NCBI GenBank assembly: GCA_963402885.1 | Contig: OY727094.1 | Location: forward strand, 15,936,501 to 16,000,500 | Reading direction: 5' to 3' | From: Antedon bifida | Lineage: Eukaryota; Echinodermata; Crinoidea; Comatulida; Antedonidae | Length of the DNA stretch: 64,000 nucleotides | In this document: piece by piece, positions 21,838 to 33,605 of the stretch | How positions within the stretch are numbered: the stretch's first letter is position 1 | Layout of the letters: each line of letters starts with the position of its first letter | Translations under genes and position numbers: made by a program | The notes under the pieces: model-generated | What the model was told of the DNA's origin: nothing | The model's database searches: none | The model's input: the letters and a program-made list of their open reading frames with translations, nothing else

Positions 21838-23480
21838 GTGGATCCAGACAAAGAAGGGGGTGTAAGACCATCCACAGACAAAGAAGGGGGTATAAGACCA
21901 TCCACACACAAAGAAGGGGTATAAGACCATCCACACACAAAGAAAGGGGTGTAAGGCCATCTACAGACAAAGAAGGGGGTGTAGGACCATCCACAGACAA
22001 AGAAGGGGGTGTAAGACCATCCACAGACAAAGAAGGGTGTAGGACCATCCACACACAAAAAAAGGGGTGTAAGACCGTCCGCAGACAAAGAAAGGGGTGT
22101 AAGACTGTCCACAGACAAAGAAAGGGGTGTAGGACCATCCACAAACAAAGAAGGGGGTGTAAGACCATCCACAGACAAAGAAGGGTGTAGGACCGTCCAC
22201 AGACAAAGAAAGGGGTGTAGGACCGTCCACAGACAAAGAAAGGGGTTTAAGGCCATCCACAGACAAAGAAAGGGGTGTAAGACCATCCACACACAAAAAA
22301 AGGGGTGTAAGACCGTCCACAGACAAAGAAAGGGGTGTAAGACCGTCCACAGACAAAGAAAGGGGTGTAGGACCATCCACAGACAAAGAAGGGGGTGTAA
22401 GACCATCCACAGACAAAGAAGGGTGTAGGACCGTCCACAGATAAAGAAAGGGGTGTAGGACCGTCCACAGACAAAGAAAGGGGTTTAAGGCCATCCACAC
22501 ACAAAGAAAGGGGTGTAAGACCATCCACACACAAAAAAAGGGGTGTAAGACCGTCCACAGACAAAGAAAGGGGTGTAAGACCGTCCACAGACAAAGAAGG
22601 GGTGTAGGACCGTCCACAGACAAAGAAGGGGGTGTAAGACCATCCACTGACAAAGAAAGGGTATAGGACCACTTACAGACAAAGAAGGGGGTATAAGACC
22701 ATCCACAGACAAAGAAGGGGATATAGGACCATCCACAGACAAAGAAGGGGGTGTCGGACAATCCACAGACAAAGAAGGGGATGTAAGACCACCCACAGAC
22801 AAAGAAGTGGGTGTAAGACCATCCACACACAAAGAAGGGATTATAAGACCATCTACAGACAAAGAAGGGGGTATAAGACCATCCACAGACAAAGAAGGGG
22901 GTATAAGACCATCCACAGAGAAAGAAGGGGGTATAAGACCATCCACAGACAAAGAAGGGGGTGTAAGACCATCCACAGACAAAGAAGGGGTGTAAGACCA
23001 TCCACACACAAAGAAAGGGGTGTAATACCATCAACAGACAAAGAAAGGGGTGTAATACCGTCAACAGACAAACAAGTGGGTATAAGACCGTCCACAGACA
23101 AAGAAAGGGGTTCAAGACCATCCACAAACAAAGAAGGGGGTATAAGACCAACCACAGACAAAGAAGGGGGTGTAGGACCATCCACAGAAAAAGAAGGGGG
23201 TGTAGGACCATCCACATACAACGAAGGAAGTGTAGGACCATCCACAGACAAAGAAGGGGTGTAAGACCATCTACATACAAAGAAAGGGGTGTAAGACCAT
23301 CCACACACAAAGAAAGGGGTGTAATACCATCAACAGACACAGAAGGGGGTATAAGACCATCCACAGACAAAGAAGCGGGTATAAGACCATCCACAGACAA
23401 AGAAGGGGGGTATAAGACCATCCACAGACAAAGAATGGGGCATAAGACCATCTACAGACAAAGAAGGAGGGGTAGGACCA
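21838..23480. repeat. Minisatellite, ~30-bp unit, more than 50 copies
   Basis: The unit is close to CCATCCACAGACAAAGAAGG plus GGGTGTAAGA, with variants (CACACA for CAGACA, CCGTCC for CCATCC, AGGGG for GGGGG) and occasional one-base losses. Blocks of several units recur (for example 22061-22200 and 22300-22440), pointing to higher-order amplification. GC content is well above the surroundings. Because the unit is near a multiple of three, long open frames run on both strands (up to 496 codons on minus). They have no other sign of being genes. Confidence 0.95.
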
Positions 23481-24439
23481 TATTACCGAGGAAGCATAGG
23501 CCTACAAAAAGAATATGCAATCAAAATAGACCTACCACTTGGAAAACAAAAAATTGTAGAATAATTGAGGCTTGATTGTTGAAATATAAAGGGTTCTTTG
23601 TAAGGTCATTAATAATATATTGATATAAACACGATCATACTCATACTATTCATTTGACATTCAAATACAGTCTATCTTGAAAAGAAGCTCATACTATCAC
23701 CTTTTCGAGGTTTTACGGTATTCCATAACATGTATGTTATTTCCTCTGTCAAACTATTAAAACTTTTAGCGAATCAGAAGGTGCCAACATCATTGAACTA
23801 ATGGTACCACCAAGCACAATTTTTACCAATTTTATGTACTATATACAATTTAAGTCCATTAATCATTTAATATAATTACGCCTATCAGGTCAAAGTTCAA
23901 AATTAGGTGCATTTAAGACCAACAAAAACTACATACAGTATATTCACATAATTAAAAATCAATAATTAAATGTCAAAGGTCATAAATTGTATTTCCGGTC
24001 ATTTTATGTGAAAATGTTTCATTACTACAAATATAAATGTATTTATTCTGAACAAAATGACACCAAAATCGATTGAAAATGACCAGTAGTTACAGAGATA
24101 TACAAATACGAGGTCAAAGGTCAAACTGAAAGAAACGTCATTTCCGGTCATTTTTGGACGAAAATTTTCATTAGAGCAAATAGAAATATATAGTTTGTGA
24201 ACAATTTGAGACCAGAATTAAGTCTCTAATGTGTATAGTTGCCAAGATATGAACATTTTTTGTTTTTATGGTGGCCATTTTGAAATCAAGATGGCCGCCA
24301 TACCGGACGTTGGACACTTGGCACCCCCCGATATTTTGAATCTATATACATTAAAGAAACTTTGTGCCAAGTTTCATGCTTTGGTAATAAAATGCACAGC
24401 TCATGTCACTAACTGCTCTACTATACTGTCTTATGTGAA

Positions 24440-25779
24440 TAATAACCTTTAGAGTAGAGAACTCAAATTCTTATTTACAGCCAAATTGAAGTACTAGTAG
24501 TAGAAGAGTATGGACATCTCCGAGTGAAGACATACTTGAATAGCTCTGCATAATATTTATTTGATTCAGAAATCCTTACAAACAAATCACCATCTTTGTC
24601 ATACACATAATGTATTTAAATAAAAATGTTATGAACATTCTAGAACACAATTATTGTTTTTTTTTTTACAAAATATGATCAGAGTTATTATTGAAAAAAG
24701 AACTGTGTGAATGTGATTCGCTTTTTATAAATCAATAAAACAAACTATAATTACAGTACAGTAATCTAATTAATAATTATTTTATATCATCTTATCAATT
24801 ATTGTTCTTTTTTCCCTACGATTTCTAAACCAACAAGAACTTAAAAAAAAAAAATTAATGCAGAACTTATTTTTACACACATTTTTACAGACATCTCTGA
24901 TCATTTACCTATTTAAAAAATAATTGATTATGATTAACTTTAAAATAGGTTGACGTTCCTGACCATTCATACTGAATTAGAGATATAGGTGCATTTTGCA
25001 ACTGATTGGTCTAAACTATACAGTTAATTCTAATGTTGGATACATTTTTTTAATAAACTTTTTGCAGTTCAAGGAAAAAAAAACACTAAAACAACTATGG
25101 ATGACACCCCTCTACCCACCCTACCTAAATAAATTTAGTAAACATAAGCATAAACTTTAACAAATTCATAAATGTTCCGATATCTCAAGATATAAAAAGT
25201 ATAGCAACATTATTACTGCACTTCAAATGAAAAAAATGCTACAAGACTAAATTCAATCAGATTAAATGTAACATTTTAAAAAAAATGAGAAGTAAAAAAT
25301 TCTGTAATTAATCCCGGTAAAGAAAGTAAAAATACATATGAATGATGAATATGTATATGATACAAACCTAATTAGCCAGAATTCAGTGATTATTTTTCAA
25401 AAATGTTTAGAACTACCTGTAATTCTATATTCCTAAAAATACCAAAGACCTAATCTCTTAACTACCACCTGCCATATACAGTATTGTAGCCTCTCATTTA
25501 TATCTGAAACAGAAGTGCTTAATATAATTAATAATTTTAATTCTAGTAAAGGTTGAGGGCATGATTCTTAAAAAGGTTGCGCCATTAATTATAAGCCATC
25601 ATTCATGATGGGTTCTGTACCTAATCATATTAAAAGTTAATCCTGTACTTAAAAACGGATACTTTTATACCAATCTTAATTTTACACATTTTTTTCAAAA
25701 AATAATAAAAAATGTATGCATACAATACCACTTGTCATGCTTTTCCGTTAATACTGCATTTGAAAACAATTAATTTTAT
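24440..25779. other. No recognisable feature
   Basis: Very AT-rich sequence with homopolymer runs. No coding region or clear repeat was supported. Confidence 0.4.
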
Positions 25780-25785
25780 GAAGTA

Positions 25786-26255
25786 CTTTTCTAGATTTAT
25801 CAAAAAATGTTGATGTTGTTAACCTTGATATTTTCAAGTTGTTTCACAATGGTATTTTGGGGCCTTTCTTAGATTGGTTTAAAAGCTATTTTACAGATCA
25901 AAATCATTATTTCAAATTAATAATTGGTGAATCTTCCAGAACTTTTTTTTTTACAGATGATACAACTTTATTATATTTTAATAACAATATTGATGTCTTT
26001 GTTGAAATTTTTAAATTTAGAGTTAAATAAGCTAGTGAATGGTTTACTACAAACCAATTATTAATTAATACGGCTAAAACTAATTCTATTAGATATATAA
26101 ACTTACACACAACAATTGTTATGTTTTTTAATAGAAATTAATTTAAAGAAAAAGTGAAGTATCATTCCTTGGTCTTTTAGATTATTGGCTGCCAACAATT
26201 TTTATCAAATAAAATATCTAAATATATTGGTATTCTAAAAGAAATTAAAATAAAA
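25786..26255 (+). pseudogene. Decayed LINE reverse-transcriptase fragment
   Basis: Reads LDLSKNVDVVNLDIFK (RT motif A 'DlSKaFDtVnH'), then GPFLDWFKSYFTDQ, then jumps to FFTDDTTLLYFNN (the catalytic F-x-DD box with A replaced by T). After a stop it continues ASEWFTTNQLLINTAKTNS. The usual GVPQG block is missing, so there is an internal deletion of about 30-40 codons. The F-x-DD rather than YVDD box shows a different LINE lineage from the other copies in this window. Confidence 0.8.
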
Positions 26256-26289
26256 TGTTTTACTTATACAGTACTGTAACATTGTTTGG

Positions 26290-26396
26290 GCTGGTGATTA
26301 CGCCCCCTATAATCCGAGAGTGAAGGTTAAGCATCATTTGTTGGTTTATAATTGTTAAACCTTCACTCTCGGATTAGAGGGGGCGTAATCACCAGC
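26290..26396. repeat. 107-bp near-perfect hairpin
   Basis: GCTGGTGATTACGCCCCCT and its inverted copy form arms of about 39 bp with one mismatch, followed in each arm by AATCCGAGAGTGAAGGTT. The loop is about 27 nt. The stem is GC-rich in AT-rich surroundings. It could be a tiny foldback MITE; an RNA hairpin role is possible but there is no further evidence. Confidence 0.85.
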
Positions 26397-27463
26397 ATCT
26401 AAGTATTTAACAAAAATATATTTAAATTTTTTAATTGACAAACCAAGTGAGTTGTACACTACTTATTCAATCACTTTTATGTTGGTAAAATGAGGTTTGC
26501 TATGTTTTTGGAGGATTGCAGAGTTTGACAATTATTTTAAACAAAAAACTGATGTTTTACCCAAATATAAGTGGAATAGTCTTGATTTAACCATTGTTTC
26601 TAATTGTAAAAACTTTTAAATGATATTTGAAAAATCATTATCTGTCCAACTACTTTCTGATGAAATAATACGCTATTGTTTATATTTCTGTTGATTTTAT
26701 TTATTTATTTTAAGTTCTGGTTCCTGTATAGTTATTACCTTTATTCATGTATTTTATTTTATATATTTTCTACTTTTTAAACAAATTGTGTAACCTAAAC
26801 ATATTTTCTGTTTTGTATTCATTTGACCAATACGAAAAAAATTGTATTGAACTCATCACAAGTCCTCAAATGAGTGCTTATGTTTTTCATATGTACATTT
26901 GGATAAAAGAAAAAGCCAGTATACAATCTAAATTAATAGTTGTGCATTGAATCAGGGCAATTATTAAATACATTCCTAAGTCAATGTTCATTTTATTTTG
27001 ATTCCAAATCTGAAGGAATAATTAATTTATGTGTGAAATTATAGGACAATTCTCAATAAAAAAACTTTACTGCTAGAACATTAGATGAAGGAGAAACCTC
27101 AATTGTTGAATGTCAGTAACAGAATAAATACATTCTTATATAATTGACAGAAGGTGAAAAGGTGTAGTTTATAAAACTAATCAAAGCTTTAACATCTACA
27201 AGAAATAATTCAGAAACAGAAAGACTTGGTTCCATAGTTTTATACCACAATACTGTAAATGAAATTCTGTATTATCTAAAATAAAACAAGGTTTGGGTAA
27301 AAGGAAAATTAACATTAAGTGCATATTTTATAAATTTTTTACAAAAATACTAGATAGTGTAAATTGATATTGGTTATTTAAAATATAAATAATTCAGTGT
27401 TTAAGAACTTTTGGTGGTTGGACATTATTGAGAGAGAGTAAAAGGCATGGGATCACATTAGCA

Positions 27464-27720
27464 CTATTTAGTCAATGAAATCAACTAGTAGCCACATGCT
27501 AGAAAGATGTCCTATTCACGCTGCCGTGCTGTTTAAGGATATTTTACGAAGATGTGGGTACAATGAGTATCTATTTGGACTGCATAGCATTCGCTGGGTT
27601 GGTGTTACTGCAGCCGCTAACGCAGGGGTTGAAGGAGGTTGTTAAAAAGCAAGACCGATGAAAGGTAAGCCACATGTTAAAGGTTTCCCAGTCATTGGGC
27701 TTATAGTAATGTTGTTATAT
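27464..27720 (+). pseudogene. Tyrosine recombinase relic (Crypton/DIRS-type)
   Basis: An open stretch reads HAAVLFKDILRRCGYNEYLF then GLHSIRWVGVTAAANAGVEG. This matches the C-terminal catalytic core of tyrosine recombinases in Cryptons and DIRS/Ngaro elements, where 'FG.HSlRsGgaTaAAnaG' carries the H-x-x-R pair. A TAA follows; past it KARPMKGKPHVKGFPV resembles the 'KRHGRWkS...KdGYv' segment with the nucleophile Tyr changed to Phe. The gene is therefore dead. No RT or other domain of a DIRS element was found nearby, so a Crypton or a domesticated derivative cannot be separated. Confidence 0.75.
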
Positions 27721-28153
27721 GCATTCAGCCATATGTATACTGTGAATAAAGTGTCTGTAGACAAGCAATTTTACGTCTCTTGTCTGTTATTTAACATTCT
27801 TGATACGGTGCTCTACTACAGAAGAAGCGAAGTAGGACCATTCTCTCTTAAAGGGTGGAATCGGGAAGTTTACTGTACTACTAAACTATAGCACAAAAAT
27901 AAAAATTTGAAGTTGCATAAAAACACCAGAAACGTAAACATTATATTACATATATTTAGCCATCTGATAATATTTTTTACCACACTGTTTATTTTTCCTT
28001 TATTATAGCACAATAAAATCCAAAAATTATTAAACATAGGGGAAATTATGGATCGATAATTATTAGAATGTATGATCAAAAGAAATTTGTTGCCTATTAA
28101 GACTAATATATTGGTCCCATGACAGAATTCAGCCTGTTAAAGCTATAAAAAAG

Positions 28154-28707
28154 TTAAAGATGTATTGTCCTTTTGACTAATTCAAAAAAAATAAAAAATA
28201 ACAGATTTCGAAAAAAGGTGGGTCATTTTTAAGTATCATAATAGTTATTAACTGTCACCAAAAATTTGTCGAAAAAAAAATCATTTAACTGAAATACAGA
28301 CGTTTTTTTGTTTAAAAAATAACTTTGACTTCCAGTCAAAGTTTTCGATCAAAACATATCCCCTAATGAAACGCGCTTGTTTGGCTACTCTGTATGCATA
28401 ATCATAAAACTTCCTCACGATCTGTGTGAAAATACCTTCTCAACCGTGGCGAGTTGTAAACAATCCTAATTAGCATATGCATAATGCGTACTCATGGTTT
28501 GAAATCTTTATTTACTTTCGCTCGAGACAATTTTCCAGACGAAATGTAATCAAACTAATTTACCTGTTAATTACGTAAACTTGTTGCTTTTGGCTTGAAT
28601 TTTCGACTTAAATTGAATAACTTCAATATTACTTTTATATGGCCAATTAAAATTTAGAATATTTTGACCTTCATTTTTTTGTGTTTCAAGGGACAACACA
28701 TCTTTAA
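28154..28707. mobile_element. TTAA-flanked MITE, copy 1
   Basis: The ends TTAAAGATGTATTGTCC and GGACAACACATCTTTAA are inverted. A copy of nearly the same length lies at 49431-49987 in the same orientation, sharing CGTTTTTTTG, ATAACTTTGACTTCC and CATAATCATAAAACTTCCTC. TTAA is a likely target site as in piggyBac, although TA cannot be excluded. No transposase. Confidence 0.8.
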
Positions 28708-29179
28708 TAAATGAATTACTTAATGAGGTATTGTAGTAGTAAAATAAACATTTTCTATGCATATTATTAGTCAAAAAATGAAAAAATTAAAAATATTGCT
28801 AAATGTGTATGAAATTGGTCTGAATAAAATCAATAAAGTAAGATTAATTCTATCTTTTTATCCATTGTTATGGGATATAGGTTTATTGAATTTAATCTTT
28901 TAATAGATAAATCTTAATTTACTTCGTGAACATGAATGTAAATTGAAAAGATAGGACCATATTCAACTGAAACAAGAATGAACCAAGGTCAATATTAGTT
29001 TAATAAAAAAGATTGTTCTGAAATAGAATCTACAAAAATTAAGAGTTTATAAACAACTGTAATACACTTATATAATGGAAAGTCATTTACATCCCTTGAT
29101 TAAAATATAAAGTGATGCTACAATAACTTGGCATATATATATTTGTAAAATTGTTAAATAGCTTGTACTGAAATTTGAA

Positions 29180-29520
29180 ATTTGTCTATATAAGTTCTTT
29201 TAAAAGTAATCTTTTAACATGAATGTTAGAAAATGTTGAACTTTTTAAAATTATTAAAGTTGAACCTTATACATATAGGTATATTTATCCTCAAAAAAGT
29301 TTTGTTTGATAATGTTGGATGATGGAGATAATTATGAATGAATACAACATGATAAAAGTGGAAAATAATTACAGCAACTGCAGACTTTGCAAAGCACTAG
29401 TGATCATCATTGTCAGTGGTCTAAAATATTTCATAATGTTAAATTTTGGATACACTCTGAACTTGTTACAGTTGTGTAGAACATTTAAGTCTAGTTCAGC
29501 TTTCTTGTGTTTCTTAGTTG
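29180..29520. repeat. Diverged repeat related to 17560-17990
   Basis: Both segments contain ATTATTAAAGTTGA-like and TTTTGTTTG blocks, an ATGATG/ATGGAGA stretch, and ACAGACTKTGCAAAGCACTRG. Similarity is patchy. They may be copies of one unclassified repeat; short frames in it are not convincing. Confidence 0.4.
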
Positions 29521-31953
29521 TTTAGTGTTAAACAATTTACTATTTACAATAGTAAAATATAATACTACAAACAATACTGTTTAAATTACTGTATCTAACA
29601 CTTTGAGATAAGGATGATATATTTCAATTGTGCATTAGCATGTTGCTATAGTTTAGCTAAGTAAAATTGGCACTATCATTTTCATTGTTTTAATTGTTCA
29701 AAGGAAATACATGACAAATGTCAATTTAGTCTCATAGCAATTTTTATGACTAAATATCAGAGAAAAAATATATTGAATATCTTCAAATTATGCAAATTTC
29801 AGCATCAATAAAGTTTTATACATTAAATATTATTACACAAAAGACCATTATATTTAAAATATAAAATGTTATATATTTTAAAATGAAACTGAATAAGCAA
29901 CTATTTACTGCATGATCATACGCAATGTAACCAAGTCAAATTAGTTTTCTGAATTTGATTTCTACTTTTGTATACATTTTTTTAAAAACATGATAATTAT
30001 GTTATATACTTTTATACAATTTTGCATTATTTCAATTTTAATGTCAAAATGTTGTTGCTGGTATTTAAATTATCGATCACTTTTTAGTTTTACTTAGTTT
30101 TTTTAAATATTAAATTACTGGAGGTTTAACATACAAACTTTTACTTTCAGGAGCATGTTTAACTAACTTCATTATGTTAATTATCCTTTATGTGATCATA
30201 GAGCAAAGAAATAGTTCATTGCTCTATGGTGTGGTTGTGGAGTTTAGCTAGTACAAGTTCTTGCAAGTGTAGCATATTAGTCTAAATATTGATTGTAACA
30301 ATGTTAATCTTGAGTTTAATCTGATAAAAATAAAAGATGGACAATTTAATTGTAGACACCTCTTTGAACCATACAACGTATATTTGTTTTCATTTTTGAA
30401 AGTCAAGATAAGATCAAATGGACAGTTTTTAGAAATACCATGACCAATTTTATACCTCCCTGGATAGCTGAAGCCTGTCCGAGAATTAAAATGGGTAAGG
30501 TTTGGCTGATACCAGAATACCAAGAACCTAACAAATCATATCAATGTGAAAAATATTGAATCTGAATATAAATTCAAAAAAGACATTTATACAGTTGAAT
30601 AGATTTATAACATTTTTATTATTTGTGTTATATACTTATTGAATTGACTTATTAAAAATTAATACAATTTACATTAAAACAAATTTATAAAAAATGTTAT
30701 TCTTTTTAATTCAAAGATAAAAAAACATTCACTGGAAATAAGTCATTATACAGTAAGTATAGCAAAAAAATAAACATTATTTATTCACATTACATTATAT
30801 ACATACCAACATTTAAAACAAATTGAACTAAAAATTATCTGTATAAATCCTATAACTAATAATTTTATAACAAGCTAATAAATATTAATATATTATTTTG
30901 ATGAACATTGAAGACAAACAGTAAAATGATATACATTGTGTATAGGATGTGAATAATATTCACTGAGGCTAAAACTTTCATAGTAGACCATGCTCACCAG
31001 GAGTATACCAATAAACAAATAAAGTGCTGTATGTTCCATAATCATTGCTTATCATATTGAAATGTTTTATACTTCAGTAAATAAAATGAATGAAAAAGTA
31101 AATTTTCAAAAAGTAAACAACAATTTTCGCGCCAGTCCTTTAGACAGTTACATTCAAGAGAACGGAAGCATTAGGAAACATTTACCATGCAGAAGCTTAA
31201 TAGATTACTAAGGCTGAAAAAAATGGGTATTTAGAAACACAAACTGGGCATGAGCACACCCCAAAGCACGTCTGGTAAGAAAGTCTAAATGGGAATTTGT
31301 AAACTCAAACTGATATGTATGCCAGACATTAGTTTGCAAGACCTATGTTCAATAAACAATGACTTTGTTTTGGCTGTCAACATAGAGGCCAAGTATAATT
31401 ACCGTCATATATATCATTGAATAATGGTCAAAACAATCCTTCCTCTATTGTAAATATTTTTGGCGAATGGGGTGTATATAGATGACAATTGTTTGATTAG
31501 TGTGTGTGTTTGTCGGCTGCTGCTGTACGACGAAGGCTCATGGAAAATTAGAAATTTTTTGTTCACTGGAATGTTTGGGTATGAGTGGGTCACTCCAACC
31601 TTAGGGAGTAATGCCACTCAGAATGCATAGTACTATTGTCTATAGTAATTCAAACTATATTTATGTTACACAAAATGTTTACTACTGATTTTTTAAACAA
31701 AAATAATTAATAATAAATCTTTATTTCTTAAATTATTAAATAGAATATCAATTTAGAAAATATGATTTAATGAAGAAAGAACAATAATTAAAACTGTTAT
31801 CTCAGAAAGTCTTTTTTATGGTAAAAAATTGTTTTTTGTTGTATTCATTGTTGTCTGAATTATTGGAATTGATAAAGTTATTAGAAGCAGTTACTGGCAG
31901 TACCAGTATAATGTAGTGAAACAGTATGTGTACCAATTTGTCTGGCCAATTTA
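29521..31953. other. No supported gene
   Basis: AT-rich throughout. A 9-bp stem (CATAGAGCA/TGCTCTATG) occurs near 30198-30232. The minus frame at 30248-30523 and the one at 31414-31617 show no recognisable domain. Confidence 0.4.
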
Positions 31954-31962
31954 TCTATATTT

Positions 31963-31994
31963 AGGTGATCATTTAGAATGCTAAATGATCACCT
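31963..31994 (+). repeat. 5' subterminal hairpin of element B
   Basis: AGGTGATCATTTA and TAAATGATCACCT form a 13-bp stem around GAATGC. The second arm recurs next to the 3' hairpin at 35059-35070. Confidence 0.85.
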
Positions 31995-32011
31995 ATTGTT
32001 ATTGTATGAAA

Positions 32012-33605
32012 TCTTTATTTTTTTTTGGTTATCCGCAACGAAGTTGCAGGATAACCTCTTGTGATTGTACGAAATCAACATCTTTTTCTTGATCTTCTTT
32101 CTTTCTGTATGATTTTTGTGGAACGCTTTTCTCTAAAACTTGCAAACATAACATTTTGTAACTTTCTCAACATATCGTCATGCACATGAAGATGTGCTGC
32201 GAAGCTTTTCATGACGTTTACAATTGCGCAACGTGACTTACGCGTGATTTAACGATTTCCTCGTATTTAACATAGGTCGAAAACCAAATAACATTTCAAA
32301 TTGAAACTTTCCAAAAGTTTAATTTATATCATGCGCTAACTTTCTGTTGAAAAAAAATTGCGTGTTTTACATAAAGTTACGCGCGCACGCGCATTTAAAA
32401 TTTCAAAATGCGCAAAATTAATTTCTAATCAACTTTCTACGCGTTTCATGTCGTTTTAAGCATGTAAAAAATTCCCACGCGTGCGCAAATTTGTACGTGT
32501 GCGGTGCGCACGTAGCATTGAAAACATATTTTTTTCGCGCGATTTATGTTTTTCCAGCTTTTTCTAGTAATTTTACCAAATTTTAAACAATTTAGACTTA
32601 AAGTTACGTCATATGAGCACGTCGAATTGGACGATTTGCGCGCGTTTTTGATGAAAAAGTTCAAAAATCCGTTAAAAATATGCCTTTTTTTAAACAGTCG
32701 TAATTTCTAAACTACAAGGTCAACTTTTTGTGGATGACATATTCTGGAAGATGATGAGTTGTAGATATCGGATCAGGTTTTAATATGGGTAACCGGACAT
32801 TGTGACGTCATCGTATGGCCACACGAATATAAAATTTAGGATTTTTGTGTCTTTCATCATAGCTCCTCACATTGAATAGAGCGCATCTCCACTTATTCGT
32901 TTTCCATTTTCACCCCGATTTTGATATTGTCTAGGTCAATCAACTATCTTTCGCATGAGTTAAAAATATTTTAATTTTTATGACGTCATCATGCCTAAAA
33001 ATTTAAATTACGTGTGGCATTAATTTCATCTTAACAGTAAATTTTAATCTGTTATAGCTCGTAAGAATAAAATGTGATAATCACGATTAAAACGTTTTCT
33101 GGAAGCTATTGGATTGTAGATACGAAATCATGTAAAAATTTTGCCAATCGGATGTTGTGACGTCATCATATGGCCAGTTAAATAAAAAAGGTCGTATTTT
33201 CATCTTTTGCGTCATAATTCATTACATTTAAAAGAGCGCGCATCAATATTTCACGTATTCAAATTTCTTCTACACGTTAATATGTTGTTGCTGAGATAAT
33301 TTTCTTCTGAAATTGCTACCTTCGCGTTTCATTTTAAAACCGTCAACATGTTGAAAATTGCAATAAATAGCGGTTCCCGTAATTTCACCTATTCTACACT
33401 GTATGTGATATGGATACAGATTATACTGTGTATACTATATATGAATCTAAATAATAAAATTCAGCAATAACAACATATCATATTCTTCAGTTCAGGTCAT
33501 ACGTGAACACTTCCTTTTGTCCTCAACCTATCCCCTTAATGTTAATGTTGCACCACTTGCGCGGCGGATAACCAAACTCGTCAAAGTGACGAGTTACATG
33601 TCTAG
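32012..33605 (+). mobile_element. Helitron-like element A (inner)
   Basis: Starts TCTTTATTTTTTTTTTGG after an A and ends TTACATGTCTAG before a T. The 5' hairpin is at 32027-32056 (GGTTATCCGCAAC/GTTGCAGGATAACC). The 3' hairpin is at 33575-33595 (AACTCGTCA, AAG, TGACGAGTT), 6 nt before CTAG. The 10-bp GGTTATCCGC of the 5' end is inverted at 33564-33573. It is homologous to B over much of its length (GTAATTTCACCTAT.CTACAC near the 3' part), so it is a member of the same family inserted into a relative. It is non-coding. Confidence 0.88.
33575..33595 (+). repeat. 3' terminal hairpin of element A
   Basis: A 9-bp perfect stem with AAG loop. Element B has the same loop and inner stem, with a paired change (C-G to T-A) in the outer stem. 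Confidence 0.9.

Larger units (their letters stand above)
20548..24425. mobile_element. 3.9 kb element with ~0.5 kb inverted arms (MULE-like?) containing a minisatellite
   Basis: Left arm 20548-21060 and right arm 23898-24425 are inverted, diverged copies. Shared blocks include GGGGGGTGCCAAGTGTCCAA, CCGGTATGGCGGCCAT, ATCGATTTTGGTGTCATTTT and TAGAGCAGTTAGTG. The interior holds a broken minus-strand frame at about 21.2-21.6 kb and a long minisatellite. Long terminal arms and a FLYWCH-like frame would fit a Mutator-type element, but no transposase core was found and no 8-10-bp target duplication could be fixed. Confidence 0.75.

Noticed and set aside
21822..23451. Long open reading frames (up to 496 codons) on both strands across the minisatellite
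   Set aside because: They arise because the ~30-bp unit is close to a multiple of three and free of stops. The peptides are simple repeats on both strands with no start context, splice signals or domain.
21838..23480. CRISPR-like array
   Set aside because: There are no unique spacers between conserved repeats; the whole unit is tandem and varies by point changes. The context is metazoan.
30248..30523. Minus-strand 91-codon frame
   Set aside because: No recognisable motif, and no splice or promoter support.
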